Origin: Chryseobacterium sp. MA9
Lineage (GTDB): Bacteria; Bacteroidota; Bacteroidia; Flavobacteriales; Weeksellaceae
DNA: 64,000 nt
Direction of reading: 5' to 3'
Assembly (NCBI RefSeq): GCF_024399315.1
Contig: NZ_CP075170.1
Coordinates: 1,798,001 to 1,862,000 of the forward strand
Part shown: positions 43,895 through 52,864 of the stretch, piece after piece
Position numbering within the stretch: the first letter of the stretch is position 1
How the letters are laid out: the number at the start of each line of letters is the position of its first letter
Notes under the pieces: model-generated
The model's database searches: none
What the model saw: only the letters and a program-made list of their open reading frames with translations
Told to the model about the DNA's origin: nothing
Made by a program: the position numbers and the translations under genes

Positions 43895-44881
43895 TTAAGC
43901 TTTTCCAAATAAAGCTTTTTTAAGTGCTAATGCACCCTGTTCAGAAGAAAACTTTATTGCTTCTATATGATCCAACGGGTTTAATAATCCATAATCATGG
44001 ATAAATCCGTTATAAGTCTGAATAGTTGTTGGTACACCTGCTTCATCTAATTTTCTTGCATACGCTAGTCCTTCGTCAAAAAGGATATCATTTTCCGCCA
44101 GTTGAACCAATGCAGGAGGTAATCCTCTTAATTGATCTAAAGAAGCATTGAAAGGTGTTGCGTAATACTCTTTTCTTGTTTCGAGATCGGGTAAATAATT
44201 ATCCCACATCCATTTCATCAATGGAGCTGTCAGGAATCTTCCTTCACCATATTTTTGCCAGGATTCACGTGTAAAATCAGCGTCCGCTACAGGCCACAAT
44301 AATAACTGAAATTTTATCTCCGGGCCACCTTTATCCTTAGCCATATGACAAAGTACCGCCGTCATATTCCCACCTACGCTATTTCCGGCAGCAGCCATAT
44401 TTTTACCGTCTACTCCGATTTCAGCGCCATTTTCTGACACCCATTTTGTGGCAGCATAGATCTGATTGATCGCTACAGGGTATTGAGCTTCCGGAGATGG
44501 TGTATAGTCAGTAAATACAGCAGCAGCTCCGCTATTTACAACAAGATCTCTAACCAGCCTTCTATGAGTAGGATAATCACCCAATATCCAACCTCCACCA
44601 TGCGTAAACATAAATACCGGAAGGTTTTCCGAAGTTGAGTTTGCAGGTTTAACAATATGAATATTTACCGTAATACCATCCTGTGTAATTTCTCTTTCTG
44701 TCTCAATGATCCCTGAGTAATCCACCTCTACAGATTTTTGGGCATCCACTAACACCTGTCTTGCCTGCTGGGGTGTCAAGGTTTCCAAGGGACTCCCCCC
44801 ACTGTTATTCAATGCATTTAGAAATTCTCTGATCCCCGAAAGGATTTGCGGATCGTTTTCCGCTTTAATGTTTGATGCCAT
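43895..44881 (-). CDS. Alpha/beta hydrolase, HSL-type esterase/lipase
   Basis: This 328-residue protein has the HGGG oxyanion motif in FMFTHGGGWILGDY near 93 and the nucleophile elbow GNSVGG near 162-167, the hormone-sensitive-lipase (family IV) arrangement. The acid Asp lies in LAENDILFDEGLAY near 268 and the His in GFIHDYGLL near 300. It has no signal peptide. It is the second gene after the DJ-1-like gene at 44941, 59 bp apart, and falls under the 19-bp element at 45695. It may hydrolyse ester-type xenobiotics or a metabolite; the substrate is unknown. Confidence 0.88.
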   Translation of the reverse strand: MASNIKAENDPQILSGIREFLNALNNSGGSPLETLTPQQARQVLVDAQKSVEVDYSGIIETEREITQDGITVNIHIVKPANSTSENLPVFMFTHGGGWILGDYPTHRRLVRDLVVNSGAAAVFTDYTPSPEAQYPVAINQIYAATKWVSENGAEIGVDGKNMAAAGNSVGGNMTAVLCHMAKDKGGPEIKFQLLLWPVADADFTRESWQKYGEGRFLTAPLMKWMWDNYLPDLETRKEYYATPFNASLDQLRGLPPALVQLAENDILFDEGLAYARKLDEAGVPTTIQTYNGFIHDYGLLNPLDHIEAIKFSSEQGALALKKALFGKA

Positions 44882-44940
44882 AATTAAAATTTTAATGATT
44901 AATTATAAATTTATTTGGCTTATACAAGCCTGAAAGTATA

Positions 44941-45624
44941 TTATTTATCAAGTTCTTTAGCAACAACTTGTGCCATTTCTTTTGAACTGAAGGGGTTTTG
45001 TCCTGTAATCAGGTTCCCATCCACTATAACATTGGACGTCATGGGAATACATGCTTTTTTCAGATCTGCACCACGTTCAACAATTGAAGCTTCAAGATTA
45101 AAAGGAACCTCCCTTTTTCTTCTGGCGATGGTCTCCTCGAACCAATCAAACCCAGTCATTGATTTTCTCGTAATCAGATAAGTTCCGTCTGAAAGCTTTA
45201 CATTAATCAATCCTCCCACTCCGTGGCAAATAGCAGCAACCATTTTTCCACTTTCGTACTGCTTTCTGATTATATTTTGTATAATAATATCATCGGGGAA
45301 ATCATACATGGTCGCATGACCACCTGCGAGATATACACAATCAAAATCTTCATTTTGAACTTCCAGCAAATTCCTTGATTGATTGAGGTCGTTCATAAAA
45401 GCAGTGTTTTCGTAATATGATCTTGAAATCTTGTCCAATACAAGAGGTTTTAAGCTCTCGGGGTCAATGGGAACATGTCCTCCTTTAGGACTTGCTATGG
45501 TGACCACCCATCCTTTTTCTTTTGCTGTGTGGTAGATATGGGTAAGCTCACTCAACCATAGACCGGTTTCTAAACCACTTTTATAATGTCCGGTATTGGT
45601 TACAACCAGAAGGATTTTTTTCAT
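44941..45624 (-). CDS. DJ-1/PfpI-family protein, copy 1 (Hsp31/glyoxalase III-like)
   Basis: The start at 45624 gives MKKILLVVTNTGHYKSGLET and a 227-residue protein; the longer ORF adds seven residues. The catalytic Cys lies in VAAICHGVGGL near 133, with the His next to it, and the conserved Glu is in GLETGLWLSE near 20. Proteins of this shape deglycate or hydrate reactive carbonyls such as methylglyoxal in some organisms. It is 60% or so similar by eye to copy 2 at 50004 (for example TIASPxGGxVPIDPESLK and YLAGGHxTMYDFPDD), although I did not measure identity. It is preceded by regulatory element 1 and followed by the esterase gene. Confidence 0.87.
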   Translation of the reverse strand: MKKILLVVTNTGHYKSGLETGLWLSELTHIYHTAKEKGWVVTIASPKGGHVPIDPESLKPLVLDKISRSYYENTAFMNDLNQSRNLLEVQNEDFDCVYLAGGHATMYDFPDDIIIQNIIRKQYESGKMVAAICHGVGGLINVKLSDGTYLITRKSMTGFDWFEETIARRKREVPFNLEASIVERGADLKKACIPMTSNVIVDGNLITGQNPFSSKEMAQVVAKELDK

Positions 45625-45646
45625 TTTATATTTTTTTTCTGTCATT

Positions 45647-45713
45647 TAAAGTTACTGATAAATGAATGGACATCAGTAACCAAATCATGGAAGATTGTAA
45701 CCGAATCTCTGTT
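45647..45713 (-). promoter_or_regulatory. Promoter with regulon element 1 (DJ-1 copy 1 and esterase unit)
   Basis: TTGTAACCGAATCTCTGTT at 45695-45713 matches the shared element with one change. The -7-like box, minus-strand TAACTTTA at 45647-45654, begins 41 bp away from it. The DJ-1 start codon follows 22 bases after the box. Confidence 0.7.
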
Positions 45714-45748
45714 AGAAAAAATGATGGATGTAGAACCGCATTCCTTAG

Positions 45749-46477
45749 TTATCTCTTTATATATACTTCGTTAAACGGAACCCTACAGCGTTCACCCCAA
45801 ATTCCTTCATTCCCTTTTCTTATTCCGCAGGAGACGACCATATTCACTTCTGCTCCGCGAGGTAGACCCAATACTTTTTTTAATACCTTGCTATCAAAAC
45901 CTTCCAATGGACAGGTATCATATCCTTCATTTGCCATGGCGATCATAAAAGTCTGAGCTGCCAGAGCACAGGATTTATGAACCACCACTCGCATATCATT
46001 CTCAGACACCTCTCTTGTAATGGTTCTAAACACCCCTATAGTTCCTGTCAATAATTTTCTAAAACTTCCCAATAAGCCAAAGAAACGTCCATATAATAAG
46101 GGCATGATCTTCCCATAATATAATTCTCTGTCCTTGATCCGTTTTTCCTGCCGCTCAACAGGACTATTGCGTCTGATGTTTCCTTTTTCAAAATTCAGTA
46201 CAAATTTTGCCCTTTTGCGAAACAGATCACGCCTTGTGACAAAAACCACGATCTGCGCTGCTGTTGAAGTGGCAGTCTGATCCAGACAAGCTCTGGAAAC
46301 CTTAGATAACAGATCAGTATCTGTGATGTGATGAAACTCCCAAAGCTGCATATTGGAACTACTTGGAGCTAAAGCTGCCAATTGAAGGCATGCTCTGATT
46401 TTTTCATCCTCTAGAGCTTTTTCCCGATCATAGACACGTACAGATCGTCTAAAGTCCATTACTTCTGATAAATTCAT
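45749..46477 (-). CDS. Nitroreductase-family protein
   Basis: I place the start at 46477, giving MNLSEVMDFRRSVRVYDRE and 242 residues. The N-terminal FRRSVRVY and the ALAPSSSNMQLWEFH stretch are the FMN-contact regions of nitroreductases, and EGYDTCPLEGFDSKVLKKV plus VVSCGIRKG close the fold. It should be an FMN-dependent NAD(P)H oxidoreductase that reduces nitro, quinone or enone compounds. The insert RKRAKFVLNFEKGNIRRNS is longer than in small members. It lies 46 bp after the epimerase-like gene (46524-47465) and probably shares its promoter with element 2. Confidence 0.85.
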   Translation of the reverse strand: MNLSEVMDFRRSVRVYDREKALEDEKIRACLQLAALAPSSSNMQLWEFHHITDTDLLSKVSRACLDQTATSTAAQIVVFVTRRDLFRKRAKFVLNFEKGNIRRNSPVERQEKRIKDRELYYGKIMPLLYGRFFGLLGSFRKLLTGTIGVFRTITREVSENDMRVVVHKSCALAAQTFMIAMANEGYDTCPLEGFDSKVLKKVLGLPRGAEVNMVVSCGIRKGNEGIWGERCRVPFNEVYIKR

Positions 46478-46523
46478 ATCAATTATAGTTTTTACAATAT
46501 GATCAAAATATCCTGACAAGAAA

Positions 46524-47465
46524 TTAAAGTTTCTTGTCTCTAAACTGCTCCTTCTTAATTTGTGCTATTCCTTCTCTATAGGTAGTGACCTGAAATTCAG
46601 GAAAACGTTTTTTGAATTTTGTATCATCAAAAAGATTATCATACGAATATCTCGGAAGCAATTCCAATAGTTCTTTAACCTTAGGATTGAACCACGAACC
46701 TATCTTGAAAAGAAACTTTGGAACTACGTTATGTTTAAGCTTCTTGCCATAGATCCCGGATGCTATTTCTATAAACTCTTTATATGTCGGATGACTTTTG
46801 TCAACCGGCAGGTGCCATGTCTGACCGTAAGCATCAGGGGTATTTCCAATTAGCGCTGTGGCACGACTAGCATCCGGTGTCCAGATCAGGCTTCGTTTTT
46901 TACTGTCACTTAGAGGAACTTTTAAGGTTTTCCCTTCTTTTATGTTATTAAATACTAAGGTATTGGTAATACTCTGAGTTTTACCTGGACCATAAAACTC
47001 AGGTGCCCTACAGATCACCGCTTCAAGTGCTCCTGACTCAATTTCTTTCAACACCATATCTGCCATCTTTCTTCTTACCTTTGCTTTTCTTCCAAGCGGA
47101 CTAAAAGGAGTATTTTCAGTAAGGTTCCTATCATCCTGTGGATACATATAAGTATTATCAAAGAATACCAGTTTAGTTCCATTGATTTTACAGGCATCAA
47201 TCACATTTCTGAGAATCAATGGAAACTGTTGCTCCCATAGATCTGAACTGATCGGCAATCCAAGTGTAAAATACGCAATTTCACTCCCCTTTACAGCTTC
47301 AATGGCCTTCTCTTTTATGGATAGATCAGCTGAAAAAACCTCGTCGGTATCATTCACTTTGGTAGCTTCACGACTCACGATCCTAATTTCAGAGGTAAAA
47401 TTTCTTTTTAACTCTTTTGCCAGTTCCTCACCAATCTGTCCATTGGCACCTAATATTGTTTGCAT
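46524..47465 (-). CDS. NAD(P)-binding epimerase-like protein, copy 1 (atypical SDR)
   Basis: The start at 47465 gives MQTILGANGQIGEELAKELK; the longer frame runs through the promoter. GANGQIGEE is the Rossmann glycine motif, and FFDNTYMYP near 100 and CRAPEFYGPGKTQSITNT near 150 are typical of NAD-dependent epimerase/dehydratase relatives. The usual Tyr-x-x-x-Lys is not seen, so it is an atypical SDR of unknown reaction. It is 313 residues and closely matches copy 2 at 51891 (GANGQIGEELARELKRNFTSD...). It is the first gene of the unit under element 2 and precedes the nitroreductase gene. Confidence 0.82.
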   Translation of the reverse strand: MQTILGANGQIGEELAKELKRNFTSEIRIVSREATKVNDTDEVFSADLSIKEKAIEAVKGSEIAYFTLGLPISSDLWEQQFPLILRNVIDACKINGTKLVFFDNTYMYPQDDRNLTENTPFSPLGRKAKVRRKMADMVLKEIESGALEAVICRAPEFYGPGKTQSITNTLVFNNIKEGKTLKVPLSDSKKRSLIWTPDASRATALIGNTPDAYGQTWHLPVDKSHPTYKEFIEIASGIYGKKLKHNVVPKFLFKIGSWFNPKVKELLELLPRYSYDNLFDDTKFKKRFPEFQVTTYREGIAQIKKEQFRDKKL

Positions 47466-47490
47466 TTTTTTATCTTTTAAATTTATAGTA

Positions 47491-47559
47491 CAAAATTCGG
47501 CCTTATCAGCCACAAAAAAGTATCCCAATCCATGGAGGTTGTAACATAATCTCTGTTAC
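47491..47559 (-). promoter_or_regulatory. Promoter with regulon element 2 (epimerase 1 and nitroreductase unit)
   Basis: TTGTAACATAATCTCTGTT at 47539-47557 is the shared element; the palindrome GTAACA...TGTTAC extends to 47559. The -7-like box, minus-strand GAATTTTG at 47491-47498, begins 41 bp away. The element overlaps the stop codon of the aldehyde dehydrogenase gene (47556-47558). Confidence 0.75.
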
Positions 47560-48917
47560 ATCACCTTTTTTATCCAGTGCATTTTTTTATCGGTATAGGG
47601 CGGATATTTCAGATCCGGCTCACCCCAGGTAGCTTTGTCTATAACTGATTTTTGGTGAGAAAATGCAAGGAAACCGTATTCGCCGTGATAACTTCCGATT
47701 CCCGAATTCCCAATGCCGCCAAAAGGGAGATAATGGTTGGTAATATGCATCAAGGTATCGTTGATGACACCACCGCCGAAAGAAACCAGATGGAGAAGTC
47801 TTGTTTTTTCTTCTTCATTTTTTGTAAACAGATAGGCTGCTAAAGGTTTTTCTCCTTCAATGATCTTCTGCAAAATCTCATCATAATCGGTATAGCCAAT
47901 GACCGGAAAAACAGGTCCAAAAATCTCCTCCTGCATTACGGCATCGTCCCAAGTAACATTATCCAAAACCGTAGGTTCGATATATAGAGTTTCTTCATTG
48001 GTTTTGCCACCATAGAAAATTTTGTCTTTATCGATAAGCGAAGAAACACGTTCAAAATTCCTTTTATTGATGATGCTGGTGAAATGCTCCGCACCATCTG
48101 AATAATTGAATTCCTCCAGCTTTTCTTTTATCAGCTGTAATAATTTCGGTTTCACCGATTCTTCTACCAGAAGATAATCAGGAGCAATGCAGGTCTGTCC
48201 ACCATTTATAAACTTGCCCCAAACCAAACGCTTTGCAGCGACTTTCAAATCTGCCGTTTTAGTAACGATAGCTGGGGATTTACCGCCTAATTCAAGGACA
48301 ACAGGAATAAGATTTTTTGCAGCCGCCTCATATACTATTTTTCCTACTTTCGGGCTTCCAGTAAAGAAAATTTTATCCCAGCGGAGTTTCAGAAGTTCGG
48401 TTGTTTCAGGAATCCCACCTGCCACCACATACAGATAATTGGATGGAAAATTATGATTAATTAACTCCTCTAGCAGATTCATTGTATTTTCGGGTAGCTC
48501 GCTGGGTTTCAGTACGCAGGTATTTCCCGCCGCGATAGCTGTAACCATGGGCAACAACGTGAGCTGCAAAGGATAATTCCATGCACCGATGACCAACGTT
48601 ACACCCAATGCATCGTAATAAATATGACTGTTCCCGGGCTGCAAATTCAATGGTGTTTTTACTTTTTTAGGCTTACTAAGCTTATCCAGATTTTTCAGAA
48701 AAAAATCGATTTCATTATAAATAAGATTCAGTTCCGTTAAAAATGTATCGAATCTTCCTTTTCGAAAATCTTTATAAATCGCATCGTACATACGATTTTC
48801 ATTTTTTTTCAGAATGGTTTTCAGCTTTTTCAATGTTTCCTTACGAAAGGTTATATCTTTTGTATGATGTGTATTGAAAAATGCTTTTTGTAATTGAAAT
48901 ATTTTGTCAAAATCCAT
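47556..48917 (-). CDS. Aldehyde dehydrogenase, class 3-like (coniferyl/long-chain type)
   Basis: This 453-residue enzyme has the ALDH landmarks: the Asn in GAWNYPLQLTLLP near 113, the Glu in LELGGKSPAIV near 205, and the catalytic Cys in GGQTCIAPDYLLVEE near 240. The late EEIFGPVFPVIGY is also conserved. The short length and FFTGSPKVGKIVYEAAAKN match the NAD(P)-dependent fatty-aldehyde and aromatic-aldehyde group (ALDH3). It oxidises aldehydes to acids. It lies third in a unit with the DJ-1-like (copy 2) and decarboxylase-like (copy 1) genes, 26 bp after the latter. Confidence 0.92.
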   Translation of the reverse strand: MDFDKIFQLQKAFFNTHHTKDITFRKETLKKLKTILKKNENRMYDAIYKDFRKGRFDTFLTELNLIYNEIDFFLKNLDKLSKPKKVKTPLNLQPGNSHIYYDALGVTLVIGAWNYPLQLTLLPMVTAIAAGNTCVLKPSELPENTMNLLEELINHNFPSNYLYVVAGGIPETTELLKLRWDKIFFTGSPKVGKIVYEAAAKNLIPVVLELGGKSPAIVTKTADLKVAAKRLVWGKFINGGQTCIAPDYLLVEESVKPKLLQLIKEKLEEFNYSDGAEHFTSIINKRNFERVSSLIDKDKIFYGGKTNEETLYIEPTVLDNVTWDDAVMQEEIFGPVFPVIGYTDYDEILQKIIEGEKPLAAYLFTKNEEEKTRLLHLVSFGGGVINDTLMHITNHYLPFGGIGNSGIGSYHGEYGFLAFSHQKSVIDKATWGEPDLKYPPYTDKKMHWIKKVM

Positions 48918-48943
48918 TGCTTTAAATTTTAAGGTTGATTGAA

Positions 48944-49990
48944 TTATTTTTTATCTTCCTGTACCAGTTCAGGCGTATATAATGCTGCCTGAAACTCCGG
49001 CTGGTAATCGTACTTAACCAGTTTATTTAAACCTAATGATCTGATAAAAGTTGACAAAGGACCATCAGAAAGATTTAATTGAATATCTTCAGCACTTTTA
49101 CTGCTCGCTTTCTTTATGGCACGAACATCAGTATAACCATGTGTTAGCTGACCTTGTTTATTCAGATTGATGAAATTAGAACGCGTAATTTCCGGTGTTG
49201 ATGCGGAAACATCCAGTTTTTCCCCTGCCATTGAAAAGTCAAAATTCCCTTTTTCATCGTAGTAATTAAACCTCAAACTATTACCCTCGTTTGTGTAATT
49301 GATAGGTATCAGCCATTTGGGCAAATTGTAACCGTAAACACCTCTCACTCTTGCCAACTCCGTATCTACCGGAAGTTTCAACACGTATCCCCACAGGTTC
49401 TTATCATTCAGCTCACCCATCAGCGAAATCAGCCCCCAATTGCTTCTACCCGGTTGTGTGGTTACAATAGAGATGGATAATTCGTTATAAAAATCGTTAT
49501 CGCAGTAATGGTAAGCGTAAGATGTAATAGCTATCAATCCCTTGCCGGGCGTATAGGAAATTGGTTTTACCAAACCTTTAACCTTTTCCGGAATCAACTC
49601 TTTTATTTTTGCCATATCCGCCGTGTAAATGGCTGTAATGCTGCTGTTACTGTAGTAGAAGTTAGGCGAATAGGTTGTAAAGCCTACTTCTTTTTTCTGT
49701 TTTTGAATGGTTTTGAACCAGCTCAGATCAATGTCGGGTCTTTCCTTTGCAACGATATCCATAGGCGAATTGGAATGAAACCTGTCAAACAAACCACCTT
49801 TCAGGACGGGCATTTTCTGCCCCGCCAGTTCAATGAGTGTATCCTTATCAGTAGGATTATTGGTTTTTGGTTGTACACTTTCCTTATTTGAAGCTGTATT
49901 AACGACAGCTTTACTTAGGAAAAAGCCAGGGGCAAAGAGTAGGATTATAGCGATAATTACTACAATTGCCAGAATTTTTAAATTTTTCAT
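48944..49990 (-). CDS. Acetoacetate-decarboxylase-like protein, copy 1 (membrane-anchored)
   Basis: This 348-residue protein opens with one membrane helix, ILAIVVIIAIILLFAPGFFL, likely an anchor or uncleaved signal. The rest has the acetoacetate decarboxylase fold: ELIPEKVKGLVKPISYTPG, then YHYCDNDFYNELSISIV and the VRGVYGYNLPKWLIPINY segment. The Lys in NLPKWL is where the Schiff-base Lys is found in the family. Whether it decarboxylates acetoacetate is not known; related proteins have lost that activity. It is 13 bp after the DJ-1-like gene and 26 bp before the aldehyde dehydrogenase gene. Copy 2 is at 52865. Confidence 0.78.
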   Translation of the reverse strand: MKNLKILAIVVIIAIILLFAPGFFLSKAVVNTASNKESVQPKTNNPTDKDTLIELAGQKMPVLKGGLFDRFHSNSPMDIVAKERPDIDLSWFKTIQKQKKEVGFTTYSPNFYYSNSSITAIYTADMAKIKELIPEKVKGLVKPISYTPGKGLIAITSYAYHYCDNDFYNELSISIVTTQPGRSNWGLISLMGELNDKNLWGYVLKLPVDTELARVRGVYGYNLPKWLIPINYTNEGNSLRFNYYDEKGNFDFSMAGEKLDVSASTPEITRSNFINLNKQGQLTHGYTDVRAIKKASSKSAEDIQLNLSDGPLSTFIRSLGLNKLVKYDYQPEFQAALYTPELVQEDKK

Positions 49991-50003
49991 TTTAAATCGT
50001 TTT

Positions 50004-50735
50004 TTAATGTTGATTATTATCTATGATTTTAGATTGTGCTATTTGTTTATCCAGTTCGCGTAATATGACTTTTGCCATTTTTTTAGAACTGAAAGGGTTC
50101 TGTCCAGTAATTAAATTTCCATCGACAACAACCTTTGAGGTCATCGGGATAAGTGCTTTTCTGTAATCCGAACCCTGATTCTTCAAAGTCTCTTCAAGAT
50201 TGAAAGGCACTTTTTTTTTTCGGCCGGCAAGACCTTCTTCAAACCAGTTATAGCCGGTGAGCTTTTTTTCTTTGATCAGGTAATTTCCATTGGATAGTTT
50301 TACATTCAGTAGGCCACCAACTCCGTGACAAATGGCAGCCACTATTTTTCCACTTTCATATTGATCACCAATAATTTTTTGGAGCGTTTTATCATCGGGG
50401 AAATCATACATTGTTCCATGTCCGCCTGCCAGATAAACCACATCAAAATTGTCATTTTCCACTTCCTTAAGGCTTCTGCTATTTTTCAACAATTCACGGA
50501 AGGAATTGTCATCACAATATTTTTTAGATATCTTATCCAGGGTAAAAAATTTCAGGCTCTCTGGATCTATAGGAACATCACCACCATTGGGACTTGCAAT
50601 GGTAACATCATAGCCTTTTTCTTTTGCTGCCTGATAGATATGGGTCACTTCACTTAACCATAGGCCAGTAGGATAATTCCCACTTGCATACATATTGATA
50701 TTGGTAACAATAATTAATATTTTAATAAGATTCAT
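50004..50735 (-). CDS. DJ-1/PfpI-family protein, copy 2 (Hsp31/glyoxalase III-like)
   Basis: The start at 50735 gives MNLIKILIIVTNINMYASGN and 243 residues. It carries the catalytic Cys in VAAICHGVGGLLNV near 136 and the Glu in PTGLWLSEVTHIY. It shares YLAGGHGTMYDFPDD and SLKFFTLDKISKKY with copy 1. It is the first gene of the unit DJ-1, decarboxylase-like, aldehyde dehydrogenase, behind element 3. The likely role is reactive-carbonyl handling, from the family and from the neighbouring aldehyde dehydrogenase; no substrate can be named. Confidence 0.87.
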   Translation of the reverse strand: MNLIKILIIVTNINMYASGNYPTGLWLSEVTHIYQAAKEKGYDVTIASPNGGDVPIDPESLKFFTLDKISKKYCDDNSFRELLKNSRSLKEVENDNFDVVYLAGGHGTMYDFPDDKTLQKIIGDQYESGKIVAAICHGVGGLLNVKLSNGNYLIKEKKLTGYNWFEEGLAGRKKKVPFNLEETLKNQGSDYRKALIPMTSKVVVDGNLITGQNPFSSKKMAKVILRELDKQIAQSKIIDNNQH

Positions 50736-50756
50736 TGTATAAGTATTTTTATACAA

Positions 50757-50823
50757 CAAAGGTCCAAAACATCCGATGAGTTATTGTAACTTAAATAAGG
50801 TAAGTTGTAACAGAATCTCTGTT
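50757..50823 (-). promoter_or_regulatory. Promoter with regulon element 3 (DJ-1 copy 2, decarboxylase 1, aldehyde dehydrogenase)
   Basis: TTGTAACAGAATCTCTGTT lies at 50805-50823; AACAGA-ATC-TCTGTT inside it is a perfect inverted repeat. A second TTGTAAC stands 21 bp away at 50784-50790. The -7-like box, minus-strand GACCTTTG at 50757-50764, begins 41 bp from the element, and the start codon follows it by 22 bases. Confidence 0.75.
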
Positions 50824-50947
50824 TTATTGATCTATTTCAAACTCCAAACCCAATAAAAAATAAAAAAGATGGGTGGTAATTATTACCACCCATCTTTTCA
50901 ATATTTATTAATATTAATGCATTCGTTAAATTAGAGTACCTTTTTCA

Positions 50948-51859
50948 TTAATTAAATGAGGCTCTGAATTCCAGAGGTGAAAAAGTAGTACGGTTTTTAA
51001 ACAGACGATGAAATGATTGTGGATGCTCAAACCCTAAATGATAAGCGATTTCTGATACAGACAATTCCGTCGTTGACAATAATTCTTTGGCTTTCTCTAT
51101 CAATCGGTTCTGAATATGCTGTTGGGTTGTCTTTCCCGTCTGAACCCGGAGCATATCGCTTAAATAGTTGGCACTTAGATTCAATTCACTTGCTATTAAG
51201 TGAACAGAAGGTATTCCATTGATTACTAAATTATCATTCTTGAAATAACCATCCAGTAAGTTTTCCAACTTTGTAAGTAAATCATTATTCGCCTTTTTTC
51301 TCGTTAAAAACTGACGGTTATAGAAACGGTCACAGTATTTAAGCAAAAGCTCAATATTGGAAACCAGCAGATCCTGTGTAAAATTATCCATATTGCCTTC
51401 AATTTCATTTCCAACGTTATGAATGATATCCATAACAGAGGTTTCTTCTTTTTCTGAAAGGTGCAACGCCTCATTGGTCGCATAAGAGAAATAACCATAA
51501 TCTTTAACCTGCGATGCTAAAGGATATCCCTGAAAGAAATCAGGATGCACTACCAAAACAAAGCCCTTTACACCATTCAGAAGCACATCTTCAAATTGGA
51601 GTACCTGATGAGGGGCAATGAAATACATGATCCCTTCATCAAAATCATAATACTGTTGTCCATATCTGCACTTACCTCCTGCACATTCCTTTTTCAATGC
51701 AATAACATAAAAATCTGTAGTAATTGCATTTAGGATCGTTTCCGGTTCCAGATTGACATCATCAAAATTGAACACACTAATCAGTGGATTCGACGGTTTT
51801 TTCAATCCTAGAAACTGATGCAGGGCATTAATTGACGAAACCTTTTCTGGAGTTTTCAT
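50948..51859 (-). CDS. AraC-family regulator of the detoxification-like cluster
   Basis: I use the start at 51859 (MKTPEKVSSINALHQFLGLK), giving 303 residues; 51883 (MYKSENQNMK) is equally possible, and the longer reading overlaps the upstream gene. A sensing domain fills 1-200 and the C-terminal AraC helix-turn-helix pair follows: LIASELNLSANYLSDMLRV and ELSVSEIAYHLGFEHPQSFHR. The middle CAGGKCRYGQ is a Cys-containing loop that could sense a reactive compound, a guess. It lies 7-31 bp after the epimerase copy 2 gene, in the unit led by decarboxylase copy 2, so it probably regulates its own promoter and the other three that carry the same element. Confidence 0.85.
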   Translation of the reverse strand: MKTPEKVSSINALHQFLGLKKPSNPLISVFNFDDVNLEPETILNAITTDFYVIALKKECAGGKCRYGQQYYDFDEGIMYFIAPHQVLQFEDVLLNGVKGFVLVVHPDFFQGYPLASQVKDYGYFSYATNEALHLSEKEETSVMDIIHNVGNEIEGNMDNFTQDLLVSNIELLLKYCDRFYNRQFLTRKKANNDLLTKLENLLDGYFKNDNLVINGIPSVHLIASELNLSANYLSDMLRVQTGKTTQQHIQNRLIEKAKELLSTTELSVSEIAYHLGFEHPQSFHRLFKNRTTFSPLEFRASFN

Positions 51860-51890
51860 ATTTTGATTTTCTGATTTATACATAACTAAT

Positions 51891-52835
51891 TTACTGCTTT
51901 TTTTTAATTGAAGTTTGTTCATTTCTGATTTGTTCAATCCCTTCTCTGTAACTTGTTGTGTGAAATTCCGAAAAACGACTTCTGAATTTGGCATCCTCAA
52001 ACAGATTATCACAAGCATACCTTGGTAGTAATTCCAATAATTCAGCAAATACTGTACTGGATTGTGCTCCCTTTTGGAATATATATTCCGGTACTATTGT
52101 AAACTCAAATTCCTTTCCATAAATTTCAGATACCAGACTGATAAACTCGGCATAAGTGGGGTGACTATTATCCACGGGTAAATGCCATGTCTGCCCATAT
52201 GCATCAGCCGTATTTCCGATCAATGCCGTGGCACGGCTTGCATCCGGTGTCCAGATCAGACTCCTTCTCTTACCTGTACTCAGTGGAATTTCAATGGCCT
52301 GCCCCTCTTTGATTTTATTAAAGATCATTGTATTGGTAATACTCTGTGTTTTACCCGGACCATAAAACTCAGGAGCACGGCAAATTACCGCATCTATCTG
52401 TCCTGAGTTCATTTCCTCCAACAACATTGCTGTCATTTCTTCTCTTACCTTTCCCTTTCTGCCCACAGGGGCAAATTCAGTATCCTCGGTAAGAACTCTG
52501 CCATCCTGTGGATACATATACGTGTTATCAAAGAACACGAGCTTAGTTCCATTAATCTTGCATGCATCTATTACATTTCTGGTGATGAGAGAGAACTGCT
52601 CCTCCCAAAGAGGTGTACTTATAGGCAATCCTAATGTGAAATAAGCAATTTCACTATCTCTTACAGCTTCAACCGCATTTTCTCTAATAGATAAGTCTGC
52701 AAGAAAAACCTCATCGGTATCATTTACTTTTTGTGCATTTCTACCAACAATCCGGATATCTGAGGTAAAGTTTCTCTTCAACTCTCTTGCCAGTTCTTCG
52801 CCTATTTGACCGTTAGCTCCCAATATTGTTTGCAT
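51891..52835 (-). CDS. NAD(P)-binding epimerase-like protein, copy 2 (atypical SDR)
   Basis: This 314-residue protein begins MQTILGANGQIGEELARELK and matches copy 1 along its length: FFDNTYMYPQDGRVLTED, CRAPEFYGPGKTQSITNTM and TWHLPVDNSHPTYAEFISL are shared almost exactly. It lacks the classical Tyr-x-x-x-Lys. It lies 29 bp after the decarboxylase-like copy 2 gene and just before the AraC gene, so the three form a unit. Reaction unknown. Confidence 0.82.
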   Translation of the reverse strand: MQTILGANGQIGEELARELKRNFTSDIRIVGRNAQKVNDTDEVFLADLSIRENAVEAVRDSEIAYFTLGLPISTPLWEEQFSLITRNVIDACKINGTKLVFFDNTYMYPQDGRVLTEDTEFAPVGRKGKVREEMTAMLLEEMNSGQIDAVICRAPEFYGPGKTQSITNTMIFNKIKEGQAIEIPLSTGKRRSLIWTPDASRATALIGNTADAYGQTWHLPVDNSHPTYAEFISLVSEIYGKEFEFTIVPEYIFQKGAQSSTVFAELLELLPRYACDNLFEDAKFRSRFSEFHTTSYREGIEQIRNEQTSIKKKQ

Positions 52836-52864
52836 ATTACTTTACGTTTAATTCTTTACTATCT

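Noticed and set aside
47466..47528. N-terminal 21-residue extension of epimerase copy 1
   Set aside because: The extension reads through the -7-like box and lacks similarity to copy 2, whose protein starts at the equivalent MQTILGANG.
51884..52048. N-terminal extension of the AraC gene
   Set aside because: It overlaps the end of the epimerase copy 2 gene and has no match to AraC N-termini; starts at 51859 or 51883 fit the family.
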